Of a stretch of DNA of 64,000 nt, positions 8,165 through 21,027 are shown in pieces. The position numbers were made by a program, and so were the translations under genes. This DNA is from Rhodobacteraceae bacterium Alg231-04 (GTDB lineage Bacteria; Pseudomonadota; Alphaproteobacteria; Rhodobacterales; Rhodobacteraceae): NCBI GenBank assembly GCA_900143635.1, contig FREY01000001.1, forward strand, positions 93,324 through 157,323. The letters run 5' to 3'. The notes under the pieces are model-generated. The model was not told where the DNA came from and did no database searches. It saw nothing but the letters and a program-made list of their open reading frames with translations. Numbering within the stretch: position 1 is the stretch's first letter; each line of letters starts with the position of its first letter.

Positions 8165-8942
8165 CGAGTGTACCGTTTTCCTTATTGTACTGATGAATGA
8201 TCTGCAGACCATGCATGGTCAGATCATCCTCATAGGCGTCAAATAGATCCGCCGCTTGCTGGAACAAAGGCGCCAGCCCGCCTGTTGCGATAATTTTCAT
8301 GGGAACGCCGCGCTCGGCCTTGATGCGCGCGCAGATTTCCCGGACGAGGCCCACATAGCCCCAGAAGATGCCAGACTGCATGCAGGCAACGGTGTTGGTG
8401 CCTATTACCTGCTCAGGTTGGGTAATGTCCACATGCGGCAGCGCTGCCGCCGCCTGGTGCAGCGCTTCGAGGCTAAGGTTGATGCCGGGTGAGATCACCC
8501 CACCAATATAGGCGCCATCCTCGGCCACCACATCGAATGTCGTAGCGGTTCCAAAATCCACAACCACCAGATTGCCGCCGTGCCGATCAAAAGCACCGGC
8601 GGTGTTGACCAGACGGTCCGGGCCCACGGCTGTGCCCGCATCCACGCGCGGCGCGTAGGGCAACAGGCAGTCGGGTTTGCCCACCACCAGAGGCCGACAG
8701 CCAAAGAAGCGATCAGCAAAGACGCGCAGGTTGAAGACAACACGCGGCACGGTCGAGGAGATCACCACATCCGTAATGTCCGCATCAATGCCATAGTGGT
8801 TCACCAGCGTCGAATACCAGGTGAAATAGGCATCCGCCGTACGCGCATGGTGTGTAGATGTGCGCAAGGTACAGAGGAATTCCTCCCCGTCCCAGATCGA
8901 GAACACGGTGTTGGTATTGCCGCAGTCAATTGCCAGAAGCAT
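8154..8942 (-). CDS. coaX: type III pantothenate kinase
   Basis: A 262-aa ASKHA-fold kinase for the first step of coenzyme A synthesis (pantothenate to 4'-phosphopantothenate). The phosphate-binding loop MLLAIDCGNTNTVFS is at the N-terminus; TAVGPDRLVNTAGAFDRHG (pantothenate-site 'GxDR' motif) and VVVDFGTATTFDVV are typical of CoaX. It lies between birA (14-base gap) and rnj (11-base overlap), giving a cofactor and RNA-decay mini-operon common in this family. Confidence 0.95.
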   Translation of the reverse strand: MLLAIDCGNTNTVFSIWDGEEFLCTLRTSTHHARTADAYFTWYSTLVNHYGIDADITDVVISSTVPRVVFNLRVFADRFFGCRPLVVGKPDCLLPYAPRVDAGTAVGPDRLVNTAGAFDRHGGNLVVVDFGTATTFDVVAEDGAYIGGVISPGINLSLEALHQAAAALPHVDITQPEQVIGTNTVACMQSGIFWGYVGLVREICARIKAERGVPMKIIATGGLAPLFQQAADLFDAYEDDLTMHGLQIIHQYNKENGTLDEQ

Positions 8943-8956
8943 GCGCGTCCCCTGCC

Positions 8957-9706
8957 CTAGAAGAATACATCAGCGGCCGGGATCGAAACCCGGCCTTTGG
9001 CTGTCTTAAGCACCAGATTTCCGGCACTGTCCACATCCTCAAACGTACCGGTGGTCTCGCGCCCGGCGGTGCGGGCGGTGATCACCTCTCCCAGTTTGGC
9101 GGCGCGGGCCAGCCAGGCGGTGCGAATGGGTTCAAACCCATAGGTGCGGAACTGCGTCTCATAGCGGGCAAAGGCAGCAGCCAGCGCGTTGAGGAAATCC
9201 TCAGGCGCCACCTGCACACCTGTTTCACCCATCAGCGACACCGGCCAGACGGCACCGGGCTCCAGCCATTCTTTCATTGGCGTCTCCATCAGGTTCACGC
9301 CAATACCAATCGACAGATGGGTCACTGCCATGCCCTTGCCAGAGCTTTCCAGCAGGATGCCGGCCAGTTTGCCGCCGTTCAGTAGCACATCATTGGGCCA
9401 TTTCAGCGCCAGCCCTTCGGTGCGGCCCGTCACCTCGGCGCAGGCGTCATAGACCGCCAGTGCGGTCACAAAGCTGCGCAGGGCTGCCTGTTCCGGGTCG
9501 CCTTCGGGGCGCATCACCAGCGTGCCTGCGAAATTGCCTTTCGGATCTTTCCAATCCCGGCCACGCCGTCCGCGGCCCTTGGTCTGGCTCAGTGCTAAAA
9601 TCCACTCAGGCCCCGCCAGATCCGGCGCAATACGTTTGGCTTCGTCCAGAGTGCTGTCCACCTCGGCCAGCACCCGCTTTGCGTAACCTTCGGGCCAGTC
9701 GCTCAT
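8957..9706 (-). CDS. birA: biotin--[acetyl-CoA-carboxylase] ligase
   Basis: A 249-aa ligase that activates biotin with ATP and attaches it to carrier lysines, here including the LiuD subunit encoded at 28.6-30.6 kb and acetyl-CoA carboxylase. The biotinyl-AMP loop SQTKGRGRRGRDWKDPKG and ALKWPNDVLLNGGKLAGILLES are clear. There is no N-terminal helix-turn-helix, so this is the monofunctional type and not a repressor. It is first in birA-coaX-rnj and lies 72 bases beyond nuoN with a terminator between; the pairing of birA with the end of the complex I operon is a recurring arrangement in Rhodobacterales and Paracoccus. Confidence 0.94.
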   Translation of the reverse strand: MSDWPEGYAKRVLAEVDSTLDEAKRIAPDLAGPEWILALSQTKGRGRRGRDWKDPKGNFAGTLVMRPEGDPEQAALRSFVTALAVYDACAEVTGRTEGLALKWPNDVLLNGGKLAGILLESSGKGMAVTHLSIGIGVNLMETPMKEWLEPGAVWPVSLMGETGVQVAPEDFLNALAAAFARYETQFRTYGFEPIRTAWLARAAKLGEVITARTAGRETTGTFEDVDSAGNLVLKTAKGRVSIPAADVFF

Positions 9707-9726
9707 AGCTGCTCCTCAAAACGGCG

Positions 9727-9757
9727 AAAAGGCCCGGTCCCCTGGACCAGGCCTTTT
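9727..9757 (-). terminator. terminator at the end of the nuo operon
   Basis: Inverted repeat AAAAGGCCCGGTCC / GGACCAGGCCTTTT with one mismatch and a 3-nt centre, in the 72-base gap between nuoN and birA. A run on one side and T run on the other. Read-through into birA remains possible. Confidence 0.75.
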
Positions 9758-9778
9758 CCCTGTCTAGTGTATTTGCGC

Positions 9779-11218
9779 TCAGTGGACCAGAGTGGCCGCC
9801 GCTGAAGCTGCTGCATTTTCGATGCCCAGTGTGGTGAAGGTCCCCGCAACCATGGCAATCGCCGAGGCTGCCAGAAGGCCGTTCAGCAACATGGAGCCGC
9901 GGCTCTGCATCTCTTCGCCGTCTTTGCCGAAGTACATGTAGAACACGATGCGCAGGTAGTAGAAGGCGCCAATGACCGAGGCCACAACACCAGCAACCGC
10001 CAGCCATGTCATATTGGCGTCCACCGCTGCGCGCAGCACGTAGAACTTGCCAAAGAAGCCCAGCATCGGCGGCACACCGGCCAGCGAGAACAAGAGCACC
10101 AACATCGCCAGCGCCTTGCCCGGCTCTTTCTTGGAGAACTGGTTCAGCGCGTTGATATCGGTGATCGGTTTGCCGTCGCGCTCCATCATCAGGATGAAAG
10201 CAAAGGTGCCGATGTTCATGGTGACATAGATCGCCATGTAGACCAGCATCGCCTCTACCCCGAACTCGGTGCCAGCCGCGAGGCCGATCAGCGCGTAGCC
10301 CATATGGGCAATCGAGGAATAGGCCATCAGACGTTTGATGTCGCGCTGGCCAATCGCAGCCACCGCCCCCAGGAACATGGAGGCCACCGCGAGCAGAGCG
10401 ATAACCTGGCTCCAGTCGCTGACCGCATGGCCAAAGGCGTCATGCATGACACGGGCGAACAGACCCATGGCAGCGACCTTTGGCGCGGTTGCGAAGAAGG
10501 CGGTGACGGGCGTCGGCGCGCCCTCATAGACGTCCGGTGTCCACATGTGGAACGGCACGGCAGAGACTTTGAAGGCCAGACCGGAAATCAGCAGAACCAG
10601 ACCGATCAGCAGACCAACGGAGACTTCACCGTGCTGCGCAACAGTGATGATACCTGCGAATTTGGTGGTGCCGGCAAAACCGTAGACCAGCGATGCACCA
10701 TAAAGCAGCAGACCAGAGGACAGTGCGCCCAGCACGAAGTACTTCAGGCCCGCTTCGGTCGATTTTACGCTGTCGCGGCGCATGGCGGCCACAACATAGA
10801 GCGCCAGCGACTGCAGCTCGAGCCCCATATACAGCGACATCAGATCGCCGGCAGAGACCATCATCATCATGCCGACCGAGGCCAGCGCGATGAGGATCGG
10901 ATATTCGAACCGCAGCATGCCGCGGCGGTGCATGTAATCCTCGCCCATCACCATCACGATGGCGCCAGAGAGCAGGATCACAACCTTGGCAAACCGGGCG
11001 AAGGCGTCGTTGACGAACATGCCGCCAAAAGCCTCGGTTGTGCCGGTGCTGGAGGACCCCACATAGATGGCCAGAACCACCATCACCAGGGCTGTGGCAT
11101 AGACCAGCGGTTTGGCCAGCTTGTCCTTGCCGGTGTAGACCGCAAACAGCAGCGCAGCCATGGCGTAGACCGCCAGAAAGATCTCCGGCAGGATTACGGA
11201 AAGATCAGCTTGGATCAT
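9779..11218 (-). CDS. nuoN: NADH-quinone oxidoreductase subunit N
   Basis: A 479-aa membrane subunit of complex I, one of three antiporter-like proton pumps. About 14 hydrophobic helices; the transporter motif around GLALQ..., [20 protein letters not shown], and [20 protein letters not shown] match NuoN, including the conserved lysine and proline positions of this fold. It is the last nuo gene, 12 bases beyond nuoM. Confidence 0.96.
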   Translation of the reverse strand: MIQADLSVILPEIFLAVYAMAALLFAVYTGKDKLAKPLVYATALVMVVLAIYVGSSSTGTTEAFGGMFVNDAFARFAKVVILLSGAIVMVMGEDYMHRRGMLRFEYPILIALASVGMMMMVSAGDLMSLYMGLELQSLALYVVAAMRRDSVKSTEAGLKYFVLGALSSGLLLYGASLVYGFAGTTKFAGIITVAQHGEVSVGLLIGLVLLISGLAFKVSAVPFHMWTPDVYEGAPTPVTAFFATAPKVAAMGLFARVMHDAFGHAVSDWSQVIALLAVASMFLGAVAAIGQRDIKRLMAYSSIAHMGYALIGLAAGTEFGVEAMLVYMAIYVTMNIGTFAFILMMERDGKPITDINALNQFSKKEPGKALAMLVLLFSLAGVPPMLGFFGKFYVLRAAVDANMTWLAVAGVVASVIGAFYYLRIVFYMYFGKDGEEMQSRGSMLLNGLLAASAIAMVAGTFTTLGIENAAASAAATLVH

Positions 11219-11230
11219 CTTCCAGGCTCC

Positions 11231-12778
11231 TTAGTGCGAGGCGATCTGGGTCACAGCGGAGGTATCCGCAGCGGCCAGAGCAGCGTTATAGGTCTCGATC
11301 AGCGCGGTGGTTGAGGGGCTGATCACATCGGTAATCAGCGCCGGGTAGACACCGAGGATAATGGTCATCGCCACCAGCGGCGCAAAGATGAAGCGTTCGC
11401 GCGTGGTCATGTCAGTGATCGCTTTCAGGCTGCCCTTGATCATGTCGCCAAAGACAACACGACGATACAGCCACAGCGCGTAACCGGCCGAGAAGATCAC
11501 ACCGGTTGCCGCAACCGCGGTCACCCAGGTGTTCTTCTGGAAAGCGCCCATCAGGGTCAGGAATTCACCCACAAAGCCAGAGGTGCCCGGCAGGCCGACG
11601 TTGCCCATGGTGAAGAACATGAAGACAAGCGCATAGGCTGGCATGCGGATCACCAGACCGCCGTAGGCGTCGATGTCACGGGTGTGCATCCGGTCATAGA
11701 TCACGCCAACTGCCAGGAAGAGTGCGGCAGAGATGAAGCCGTGGCTCAGCATCTGGAAGATCGCGCCGTCGATGCCCTGCTGGTTGACCGAAAAGATGCC
11801 CATGGTCACGAAACCCATATGGGCGACCGAGGAATAGGCGATCAGCTTTTTCATGTCTTCCTGAACGATCGCCACCAGCGAGGTATAGACGATGGCGATG
11901 GCTGACATCCACAGGATGGTGTTGCTCATCACCTCGGCACCCACCGGGAACATCGGCAGAGAGAAGCGCAGGAAGCCGTAGCCGCCCATTTTCAAAAGGA
12001 TCGCCGCCAGCACGACAGAACCGGCGGTCGGCGCCTGAACGTGTGCATCCGGCAGCCAGGTGTGCACCGGCCACATCGGCATTTTCACCGCGAAGGAGGC
12101 AAAGAAGGCCACAAAGGCCAGCGTCTGCATGCCGCCCACAACGTGGATGCCCAGAACATCAAAGCTGCTGGCCGAGAAGGTATGCGTCAGCAATGTCTCG
12201 ATGTCGGTGGTGCCTGCGTCCGCATACATGGCGATCATCGCCACCAGCATCAAGACCGAGCCGAGCAGGGTGTAGAGGAAGAACTTGAACGAGGCGTAGA
12301 TGCGATCCTTACCGCCCCAGATGCCGATGATCAGGAACATCGGGATAAGCCCTGCTTCGAAGAACAGGTAGAACAGCACCAGATCCAGCGCCATGAAGAC
12401 ACCCAGCATCAGGGTCTCCAGCAGCAGGAATGCAATCATGTATTCCTTGACGCGTGTCTTCACGTTCCAGCTGGCCAGAATGGTCAGCGGCATGATGAAG
12501 GTGGTCAGCATCACAAACAGAACCGAAATCCCGTCGACGCCCATTTTATAGTTCAGGCCGAAGATCCAGTCGCGCTCTTCCACGAACTGGAAACCGGTGT
12601 CTGCAGCATCAAAGCCAAAGTAGATGCCGAGGCTCACCAGGAAGGTGATCGAGGTTGCCACAAGGGCAATCCATTTGGCGTTAAGCTGTGCCGCTTCATC
12701 CTCGCCGCGCAGGAAGGCCCCCATGATAAGGGCCGCCAGCGCCGGGATGACAGTGACGATAGTAAGGAGCGAGTCCAT
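11231..12778 (-). CDS. nuoM: NADH-quinone oxidoreductase subunit M
   Basis: A 515-aa antiporter-like proton-pumping subunit with about 14 helices. Characteristic stretches: [59 protein letters not shown] and [21 protein letters not shown] chose ATG 12778 ([17 protein letters not shown]), whose first base is shared with the nuoL stop (TGATG); a longer frame upstream is nuoL read out of frame. Confidence 0.96.
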   Translation of the reverse strand: MDSLLTIVTVIPALAALIMGAFLRGEDEAAQLNAKWIALVATSITFLVSLGIYFGFDAADTGFQFVEERDWIFGLNYKMGVDGISVLFVMLTTFIMPLTILASWNVKTRVKEYMIAFLLLETLMLGVFMALDLVLFYLFFEAGLIPMFLIIGIWGGKDRIYASFKFFLYTLLGSVLMLVAMIAMYADAGTTDIETLLTHTFSASSFDVLGIHVVGGMQTLAFVAFFASFAVKMPMWPVHTWLPDAHVQAPTAGSVVLAAILLKMGGYGFLRFSLPMFPVGAEVMSNTILWMSAIAIVYTSLVAIVQEDMKKLIAYSSVAHMGFVTMGIFSVNQQGIDGAIFQMLSHGFISAALFLAVGVIYDRMHTRDIDAYGGLVIRMPAYALVFMFFTMGNVGLPGTSGFVGEFLTLMGAFQKNTWVTAVAATGVIFSAGYALWLYRRVVFGDMIKGSLKAITDMTTRERFIFAPLVAMTIILGVYPALITDVISPSTTALIETYNAALAAADTSAVTQIASH

Positions 12779-14898
12779 CAGTGCGATCCTCCGCCGATCG
12801 ACATCCAGGTGACCAGGGCAGCAATGCCCAGCACCATCCAGAAAGCATAAGTGAAGATGTACCCGGACTGGGCGCGGCCAGCGAGACGGGTGAAGAAGGG
12901 AACGATGCCCATGGCAACGCCATTCAGGAAGCCGTCGATGGTCTTGCCGTCGCCCTTTTTCCAAAGGAAGCGGCCGATTGCCAGCGCGGGTTTGACGAAG
13001 ATCACGTCATAGAGCTCGTCAAAGTACCACTTGTTCTTGAGGAACAGGTACAAGGGCTGCTGCTGCTTGGCCAGACGACCGGGCAGCGTCGGGTTCCAGA
13101 TGTAGAACCACAGCGCCAGAACCAGACCCAGAAGCATGGCAACAAAGGGCGAAACCTTCACCCAAGCCGGGGTTGCGTGGGCATCTTCAAGAACGTGGTT
13201 GTCCTTGCCGATGTAGAGACCGCCCTCGCCCGGCTTGCCTGCGAACACATAGTGGTGTTCGCCAGCCGCGCCGTGATCGTTTGCGTCGCCGTGGCCATCA
13301 GTCTCGCCGTGGCTGTCTGTGTCACCGTGGCTGTCCGCTTCTTCGCCGTGGCCTTCGGCCGAGGCTTCTGCAACCGGGATGCCGTAGAACTTGCCGACCT
13401 GATCCGCGTGACCAAAGAAGGAGCCGTACCACAGCATACCTGCCAGCACAGACCCTACAGCCAGAACACCCAGCGGGATCAGCATGACCTTCGGGCTTTC
13501 ATGCGCGTGATCATGCGTGTGCTTGTCGCCGCGCGGCTTGCCATAGAAGGTCAGGAACATCAGGCGCCAGGAGTAGAAAGAGGTCATGAAGGCCGCAATC
13601 ACCAGCGCCCAGAAGCCGAACATCGACCCGCCCGCATAGGCGCTTTCGATGATCGCATCCTTGGACAGGAAGCCGGCAAAGCCGATGGTGGTCAGCGGAA
13701 TGCCGACACCGGTGATGGCCAGCGTACCGATCATCATCGCACCAAAGGTGAAGGGGATCTTCTTACGCAGACCGCCGTAGTTCATCATGTCCTGCTCGTG
13801 GTGCATCGCATGGATGACCGAACCGGCGCCAAGGAACAGCATCGCTTTGAAGAAAGCGTGCGTGAAGAGGTGGAACATCGCTGCCGAATACATGCCAACG
13901 CCTGCAGCCACGAACATATAGCCCAGCTGCGAACAGGTCGAATAAGCGATGACGCGTTTGATGTCGGTCTGAACCAGACCCACGGTCGCGGCAAAGAAGG
14001 CCGTGCAGGCACCAATGACGGTGATGAACGCAGTAGCTTCGGGTGCGAATTCCATCAGCGGCGACATGCGGCAAACGAGGAAGACACCCGCGGTCACCAT
14101 GGTTGCCGCGTGGATCAGAGCCGAAACAGGTGTCGGGCCTTCCATCGCGTCCGGCAGCCATGTGTGCAGCATCAGCTGCGCCGATTTACCCATCGCGCCG
14201 ATAAACAGCAGGAAAGCCAGCAGGTTTGCCGCGTTCCACTCGGACCACAGGAAGCTCAGCTCGGTTTCGGCCAGCGTCGGGGCGGCGGCAAAAACGTCGT
14301 TCAGGTTGATGCTGTCAGTCAGGAAAAACAGGCCAAAGATACCAAGTGCAAAGCCGAAGTCACCGACACGGTTGACGATAAAGGCTTTCATCGCCGCCGC
14401 GTTGGCGGTGGGCTTGCGGTAGTAGAAGCCGATCAGCAGGTAGGAGGCAACGCCCACACCTTCCCAGCCAAAGAACATCTGCACGAGGTTGTCGCTGGTC
14501 ACCAGCATCAGCATCGCGAAGGTGAAGAAGGACAGGTAAGCAAAGAAGCGCGGCTTATAGCTTTCGCCCTCTTTCCACTGCGGATCGTGATCCATGTAGC
14601 CGAAGCTGTAGAGATGCACGAGGCTGGACACGGTGGTGACAACAATCAGCATGATCGCGGTCAGACGGTCCAGACGGATGCCCCAGGATGTCGACAGGGA
14701 CCCACTTTCGATCCAGCGCAGAACTTCGATGTGCTCTGTGGTTCCGTCGAAGGTCAGGAAGACGATCCAGGACAGCAGGGCTGCCAGGAACAGCAGACCG
14801 GTGGCGGTCCACATGGCAGCCGTTTCGCCAATGAACTTCCAGCCGAAGCCGCAGATGATAGACCCGACGAGCGGGGCAAAGAGAAGGATGGTTTCCAT
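12778..14898 (-). CDS. nuoL: NADH-quinone oxidoreductase subunit L
   Basis: A 706-aa antiporter-like subunit carrying the long lateral helix of the membrane arm. Core motifs: [59 protein letters not shown] and [19 protein letters not shown]. It is longer than E. coli NuoL (613 aa). Much of the excess is a low-complexity His/Asp/Gly/Ser stretch at residues about 511-549 (bases 13252-13368) with repeats such as '[14 protein letters not shown]', in a loop between two membrane helices; a shorter His-rich patch (HTHDHAHE) precedes it near residue 460. Ordinary start ATG at 14898, 5 bases past the nuoK stop. Confidence 0.96.
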   Translation of the reverse strand: METILLFAPLVGSIICGFGWKFIGETAAMWTATGLLFLAALLSWIVFLTFDGTTEHIEVLRWIESGSLSTSWGIRLDRLTAIMLIVVTTVSSLVHLYSFGYMDHDPQWKEGESYKPRFFAYLSFFTFAMLMLVTSDNLVQMFFGWEGVGVASYLLIGFYYRKPTANAAAMKAFIVNRVGDFGFALGIFGLFFLTDSINLNDVFAAAPTLAETELSFLWSEWNAANLLAFLLFIGAMGKSAQLMLHTWLPDAMEGPTPVSALIHAATMVTAGVFLVCRMSPLMEFAPEATAFITVIGACTAFFAATVGLVQTDIKRVIAYSTCSQLGYMFVAAGVGMYSAAMFHLFTHAFFKAMLFLGAGSVIHAMHHEQDMMNYGGLRKKIPFTFGAMMIGTLAITGVGIPLTTIGFAGFLSKDAIIESAYAGGSMFGFWALVIAAFMTSFYSWRLMFLTFYGKPRGDKHTHDHAHESPKVMLIPLGVLAVGSVLAGMLWYGSFFGHADQVGKFYGIPVAEASAEGHGEEADSHGDTDSHGETDGHGDANDHGAAGEHHYVFAGKPGEGGLYIGKDNHVLEDAHATPAWVKVSPFVAMLLGLVLALWFYIWNPTLPGRLAKQQQPLYLFLKNKWYFDELYDVIFVKPALAIGRFLWKKGDGKTIDGFLNGVAMGIVPFFTRLAGRAQSGYIFTYAFWMVLGIAALVTWMSIGGGSH

Positions 14899-14903
14899 AA
14901 CGC

Positions 14904-15209
14904 TCAGCCCTTCATCACGTTGATGTCTTCCACGGCGATGGTGCCGCGGTTACGGAAGAAGCAGACCAGGATCGCCAGACCAATGGCGGCCTCGGCGGCG
15001 GCCACGGTCAGCACGAAGAGCGTGAAGACCTGCCCGACCAGATCCCCAAGGAAGCTGGAGAAGGCCACAAGGTTGATATTCACCGCCAGCAGCATCAACT
15101 CGATGCTCATCAGCAGGATGATGACGTTCTTGCGGTTCAGGAAGAGCCCGAAGATGCCGATGACGAACAATGTCGCCGCGACCGTCAGATAATGTTCAAT
15201 TCCGATCAT
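14904..15209 (-). CDS. nuoK: NADH-quinone oxidoreductase subunit K
   Basis: A 101-aa, three-helix membrane subunit ([20 protein letters not shown]). The two buried glutamates of NuoK are seen in [12 protein letters not shown] and [13 protein letters not shown]. It lies 4 bases after nuoJ and 5 before nuoL. Confidence 0.96.
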   Translation of the reverse strand: MIGIEHYLTVAATLFVIGIFGLFLNRKNVIILLMSIELMLLAVNINLVAFSSFLGDLVGQVFTLFVLTVAAAEAAIGLAILVCFFRNRGTIAVEDINVMKG

Positions 15210-15213
15210 TGGA

Positions 15214-15812
15214 TCAAAGCCCCTGCCCCGGTTTCACGTCTTTCAGTTCCATCGCTTTGGCCGGGTCACGCATCATCTGGGCGATGATGTCCTGACGCTT
15301 GATGTCGGTGCGATGGCGCAGGGTCAGCACGATCGCGCCGATCATCGCCACCAGCAGGATCAGGCCCGCCAGCTGGAACAGAAGGAAGTATTGGTCATAG
15401 ATAATGAGGCCAAGCGCCTCGGTGTTGTGCTTGTCGGCCGGTACCGGCGCGGCCAGCAGGTCGGCGGCAGCATGGGAGGTCTCCCAGGCACCAAAGGCCA
15501 TGACGAACTGCATCAGGATCACCAGGCCAATGAGCAGCGCCAGCGGCATGTAGCGCGCCATCTCGGCTTTCAGCTCGGCAAAATCGACATCCAGCATCAT
15601 CACCACAAAGAGGAACAGCACCGCGACCGCGCCCACATAGACGATGACCAGCAGCATGGCGACAAATTCAGCCCCCAGCAGCACAAACAGCCCGGCCGAG
15701 GATATGAAGGCCAGGATCAGCCACAGCACCGAATGCACCGGCTGGCGGCTGATCACAGTGAACAGCCCGCCGGTGATGGCGCTGATGGCGAAGAGGTAAA
15801 AGGCAAAAACGC

Positions 15813-15816
<4 letters not shown>
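15214..15816 (-). CDS. nuoJ: NADH-quinone oxidoreductase subunit J
   Basis: A 200-aa membrane subunit with five predicted helices; the third carries [20 protein letters not shown], the conserved helix with a pi-bulge that couples quinone chemistry to pumping. The start overlaps the stop of the upstream CMD-like gene by 4 bases (ATGA). The hydrophilic C-terminus (about 40 residues) is usual for this group. Confidence 0.96.
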
Positions 15817-17763
<1,947 letters not shown>

Positions 17764-17769
17764 AGGTCC

Positions 17770-18153
17770 TCACACCGTGGGTATTCCGTTTTCCGCGCAA
17801 TCGGCAACCACGACTTCGGCGTCGAGGGTGCGCAAACCACGCGGCAGGGAGGGTGAGACGGTGTAGACAGCATCGGCTGTCCATACGCCACCCTCTTCGT
17901 TCATTTTTGTCCGCACATGACGCGCAAATCCGTAACCCCGGATCAGCGTGTACTGCGCGGCAGCACATTCGGCATAGTTATCAAGATCCTGCGCCAGAGG
18001 CACACCGCCCATGGAGACATGGAACTGCACCAAATCGCCTTCCAGCAGACTGGTCTGGACACCCCGGTAATCGGGGGCCACACGCGTCTCCTGACTGGGG
18101 GCCTCAACACAGGCAGCCAGCATCAGGGGCGATATGAGTGCAGCGCGGATCAC
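17770..18153 (-). CDS. small lipoprotein of unknown function between nuoG and nuoH
   Basis: A 127-aa protein with a short signal ending in the lipobox LMLAAC (Cys15), so probably a membrane-anchored periplasmic lipoprotein. Two further cysteines (AECAAAQY and VADCAENG) could form a disulphide. Its start overlaps the nuoG stop by 4 bases, so it is translated with complex I. I do not recognise a domain. Its placement suggests a role in assembly or stability of the complex on the periplasmic side, by analogy with the unidentified reading frames of related operons. Confidence 0.75.
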   Translation of the reverse strand: MIRAALISPLMLAACVEAPSQETRVAPDYRGVQTSLLEGDLVQFHVSMGGVPLAQDLDNYAECAAAQYTLIRGYGFARHVRTKMNEEGGVWTADAVYTVSPSLPRGLRTLDAEVVVADCAENGIPTV

Positions 18154-20168
18154 TCGGCCGCGATCTTTTCACCAGCGCGGGCTTTGGCGGCGGCAGACAG
18201 TTCTGCCATCACCTCGGATGCGCGGGCGATTGGGTTGGTCAGGTAGAAGTCTTTTACCGCGGGCAGGAAATCTGCCTTGCCCATCGGTTCTACGTCCAGT
18301 GCGGCATCCTCATTGACCGGCACTTCGTCGATCTTGGCGAGATGCGGCACCTCAGCAATCAAGGCAGTGCGCAGCTGCGCCAGCGAGTCATAGGCCAGTT
18401 TGGCATCCAACTCGGCGCTGAGTGCGCGCAGGATGGCCCAGTTTTCCTTGGCTTCACCCGGCGCAAAAGCGGCGCGCATGGCCAGCTGCGGGCGGCCTTC
18501 GGTGTTCACGAAAAGACCGTTTTCCTCAGTGTAGGCTGCGCCCGGCAGGATCACGTCCGCGCGGTGTGCGCCGCGATCACCGTGGCTGCCCTGATAGATC
18601 ACAAAGGCACCAGCATCGATGCTGACCTCATCCGCGCCGAGGTTGTAGACCACCTCTGCGCCATCGAAGGCCGCCTCAATACCGCCTGTCGTGACAGCAC
18701 CAATGTCCATCGCACCAACGCGGGACGCTGCGGTGTGCAGCACCAGCAGTTTGCTTTCGGTTTCAGCAGCAAATTTCTGAGCGTTTGCCAGAACCGCCAG
18801 GCCATCAGCTTCGCGCAGGGCGCCCTGCCCGACAATAACCAGCGTTTCCTTGCCAAGCGCATCGGCGTGATCCGCCTTGTGCAGCGCGTCCAGACCTTCG
18901 CGGCCGGTGCCAAGGTGGAAATACTCATAGGTCAGATCAGCTGCGGGGCCGACAACACCGATCTTGGCGCCATTGGCCCAGGCCTTGCGGATACGGGCGT
19001 TCAGCACCGGCGCTTCCTCGCGCGGGTTGGTGCCGATCAGCATGATCGCCTTGGCGCTGTCGATATCTTCGATGCAGGCAGTGCCGGCATAAGCGGCGCG
19101 GTTGCCGATAGGCAGGCGCGCATTATCGGTGCGGCATTCAACATTACCACCCAGACCCTGAACCAGCTGCTTCAGCGCGTAAGCCGCTTCAACCGGGACC
19201 AGATCACCGATCAGACCGGCAACTTTCTTGCCCTTCATCGCAGCAGCGGCGGCGCTCAGCGCTTCGGGCCAGGTGGCGGGCTTCAGCTTGCCATCGACGC
19301 GCACGTAAGGACGGTCGAGACGCTGGCGGCGCAACCCATCCCAGACAAAGCGGGATTTGTCGCTGATCCATTCTTCGTTCACACCGTCATTGTTGCGCGG
19401 CATGATGCGTTTCACTTCGCGGCCTTTGGTGTCGACGCGGATGTTCGACCCCAGCGCGTCCATGACGTCGATGGTTTCGGTCTTTGTCAGCTCCCAAGGG
19501 CGGGCCGTGAAGGCATAGGGCTTGGACGTCAGCGCACCAACCGGGCAGAGGTCGATGATGTTGCCCTGCAGGTTGCTGTCCAGCGTCTGGTTCAGATAGC
19601 TGGTGATCTCGGCGTCTTCGCCGCGGCCGGTCTGACCCATCTGGGCAATACCGGCCACCTCGGTGGTGAAGCGGACGCAGCGGGTGCAGCTGATGCAGCG
19701 GGTCATGGTGGTGGAGACCAGCGGACCGAGGTCCAGATCATCCACCGCGCGTTTGGCTTCGGTGAAGCGGCTGCCGGAGATGCCGTAGGCCATCGCCTGA
19801 TCCTGCAGATCACATTCGCCGCCCTGATCGCAGATCGGGCAATCCAGCGGGTGGTTGATCAGCATGAATTCCATCACGCCTTCGCGGGCTTTTTTGACCA
19901 TCGGCGAGTTGGTTTTGACGACCGGCGCCTGACCTTCGGGACCGGGGCGCAGATCGCGAACCTGCATCGCGCAAGAGGCCGCAGGTTTCGGCGGGCCGCC
20001 AACAACCTCGACCAGACACATGCGGCAGTTGCCGGCAATCGACAGACGTTCGTGGTAGCAGAAGCGAGGAATTTCCACCCCGGCCTCTTCACAGGCCTGG
20101 ATCAGGGTCATCGCCCCGTCGACTTCGATCTCGGTTCCGTCAATATTGATCTTGCGGAGGTTAGACAT
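18150..20168 (-). CDS. nuoG: NADH-quinone oxidoreductase subunit G
   Basis: A 672-aa peripheral-arm subunit. N-terminal [2Fe-2S] ligands C37, C48, C51, C66; the His/Cys [4Fe-4S] set H106, C110, C113, C119; and the start of a third set C158, C161, C164. These are followed by the molybdopterin-oxidoreductase-like domain, which no longer binds molybdenum in complex I ([18 protein letters not shown], then [16 protein letters not shown]). The length is near mitochondrial NDUFS1 and shorter than E. coli NuoG (about 908 aa). It is followed by an overlapping lipoprotein gene. Confidence 0.96.
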   Translation of the reverse strand: MSNLRKINIDGTEIEVDGAMTLIQACEEAGVEIPRFCYHERLSIAGNCRMCLVEVVGGPPKPAASCAMQVRDLRPGPEGQAPVVKTNSPMVKKAREGVMEFMLINHPLDCPICDQGGECDLQDQAMAYGISGSRFTEAKRAVDDLDLGPLVSTTMTRCISCTRCVRFTTEVAGIAQMGQTGRGEDAEITSYLNQTLDSNLQGNIIDLCPVGALTSKPYAFTARPWELTKTETIDVMDALGSNIRVDTKGREVKRIMPRNNDGVNEEWISDKSRFVWDGLRRQRLDRPYVRVDGKLKPATWPEALSAAAAAMKGKKVAGLIGDLVPVEAAYALKQLVQGLGGNVECRTDNARLPIGNRAAYAGTACIEDIDSAKAIMLIGTNPREEAPVLNARIRKAWANGAKIGVVGPAADLTYEYFHLGTGREGLDALHKADHADALGKETLVIVGQGALREADGLAVLANAQKFAAETESKLLVLHTAASRVGAMDIGAVTTGGIEAAFDGAEVVYNLGADEVSIDAGAFVIYQGSHGDRGAHRADVILPGAAYTEENGLFVNTEGRPQLAMRAAFAPGEAKENWAILRALSAELDAKLAYDSLAQLRTALIAEVPHLAKIDEVPVNEDAALDVEPMGKADFLPAVKDFYLTNPIARASEVMAELSAAAKARAGEKIAAE

Positions 20169-20171
20169 GGT

Positions 20172-20570
20172 CTATTTCGCCCTCAGTAAAACGCCGATCG
20201 CGCTGTTGTTCTTAATCTCTGCGCGGCCATAGGCGCAGAATGTTTCCGGGTCGGCGTAGGTCACGCCGTTCTGGGCCAGCAGACGCTCGCCCTTGGCCCG
20301 CATCCGGGCTTTTTCTGTTTTGCTTTCCACGTAGTCGCGGATTTCATCGTCCGAATATCCCAGCGCATTTGCCCGTGCTTTGAGCTGGCGCAACTGCCCC
20401 AAGCCTTTGAAATAACGCGGTGCAATATCATCGCAGTGGTCGGATACTTCCTTGGCCACCGCGACGGCGAACAGCGGGTTTTCGATTTCGGGCACGTCGC
20501 GCAGCGACGGTTTGGCAGCAACGGGTGCCGCCACAGCAATCAGGGCAGAGGCGATCAGGGCACGTTTCAT
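20172..20570 (-). CDS. DUF5333-type exported protein in the nuo operon
   Basis: A 132-aa protein starting MKRALIASALIAVAAPVAAK, a cleavable signal peptide ending AxA. The mature part has two cysteines (SDHCDDIAPRY and ETFCAYGRAEI) and the pattern LGYSDDEIRDYVES, as in DUF5333, a family I know almost only from complex I operons of Rhodobacteraceae. It lies 3 bases before nuoG. Periplasmic and probably disulphide bonded; no activity known. I chose ATG 20570 because it begins the signal peptide. Confidence 0.8.
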   Translation of the reverse strand: MKRALIASALIAVAAPVAAKPSLRDVPEIENPLFAVAVAKEVSDHCDDIAPRYFKGLGQLRQLKARANALGYSDDEIRDYVESKTEKARMRAKGERLLAQNGVTYADPETFCAYGRAEIKNNSAIGVLLRAK

Positions 20571-20616
20571 AGCAGTCTCCTTGAATGTGGAGTGCCAAAC
20601 GCGCGCGCCTGTGCGG

Positions 20617-20633
20617 CCGCTATTCAATAGCGG
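20617..20633. other. intra-operon stem-loop upstream of the DUF5333 gene
   Basis: Perfect 8-bp inverted repeat CCGCTATT / AATAGCGG around one base, extended by GC pairs, in the 98-base spacer between the lipoprotein and DUF5333 genes. No T run follows on the transcribed strand, so this looks like an mRNA processing or stability element rather than a terminator. Confidence 0.5.
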
Positions 20634-20668
20634 CGCGGCCTTTGGGGCCTGATATGCCGGTTTTCCGC

Positions 20669-21016
20669 TCAAGGATTGCACTTTCCGCGGAAAATGGCCG
20701 AATTGCCTTCGATCACCAGTGCGACCTCTTCGTCCAGCGGGTCATTTTCCCAGAGGATGTCCGACGTGCCATAGCCCGCATCGGTCAGACAATAGGTGAC
20801 GCCGTTATGATGTGCAGCGGCACGCGCGCCGGTTTCCGACAGTTGCGGATCCCTGACCTCGACGACGAAATCCTTGCGCGACACTTTTTTGTTCACGGCT
20901 TTGTATTTCACCTGAAAAGGAACGCCGTCGTAACGGGTGCGGCTGTCCTCCCTGGAACAGGCGGCAAGCGCCAGGCTGGCTGCAGCGATCAATGCAACGG
21001 ATTTGATAGTCATCAT
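20669..21016 (-). CDS. small lipoprotein of unknown function after nuoF
   Basis: A 115-aa protein with signal peptide and lipobox SLALAAC (Cys20 if translation begins at the first of two adjacent ATGs; the second, 21013, is equally possible). The mature part is predicted mainly beta (VPFQVKYKAVNKKVSRKDFV) with two cysteines (VTYCLTDAG and FRGKCNP). The start is 11 bases past the nuoF stop. It is not recognisably related to the lipoprotein at 17770-18153. Role unknown; context ties it to complex I. Confidence 0.72.
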   Translation of the reverse strand: MMTIKSVALIAAASLALAACSREDSRTRYDGVPFQVKYKAVNKKVSRKDFVVEVRDPQLSETGARAAAHHNGVTYCLTDAGYGTSDILWENDPLDEEVALVIEGNSAIFRGKCNP

Positions 21017-21027
21017 GCCCCGTCCCC

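Noticed and set aside
12781-15192. Long open frame (803 codons, plus strand) opposite nuoL and nuoK
   Set aside because: It is a shadow of nuoL/nuoK caused by GC-rich third positions. Its translation is rich in His, Gln and Arg without any domain, and both nuo genes are certain.
18138-20189. Long open frame (683 codons, plus strand) opposite nuoG
   Set aside because: Antisense shadow of nuoG. No ribosome-binding site or recognisable motif; nuoG has all cluster ligands.
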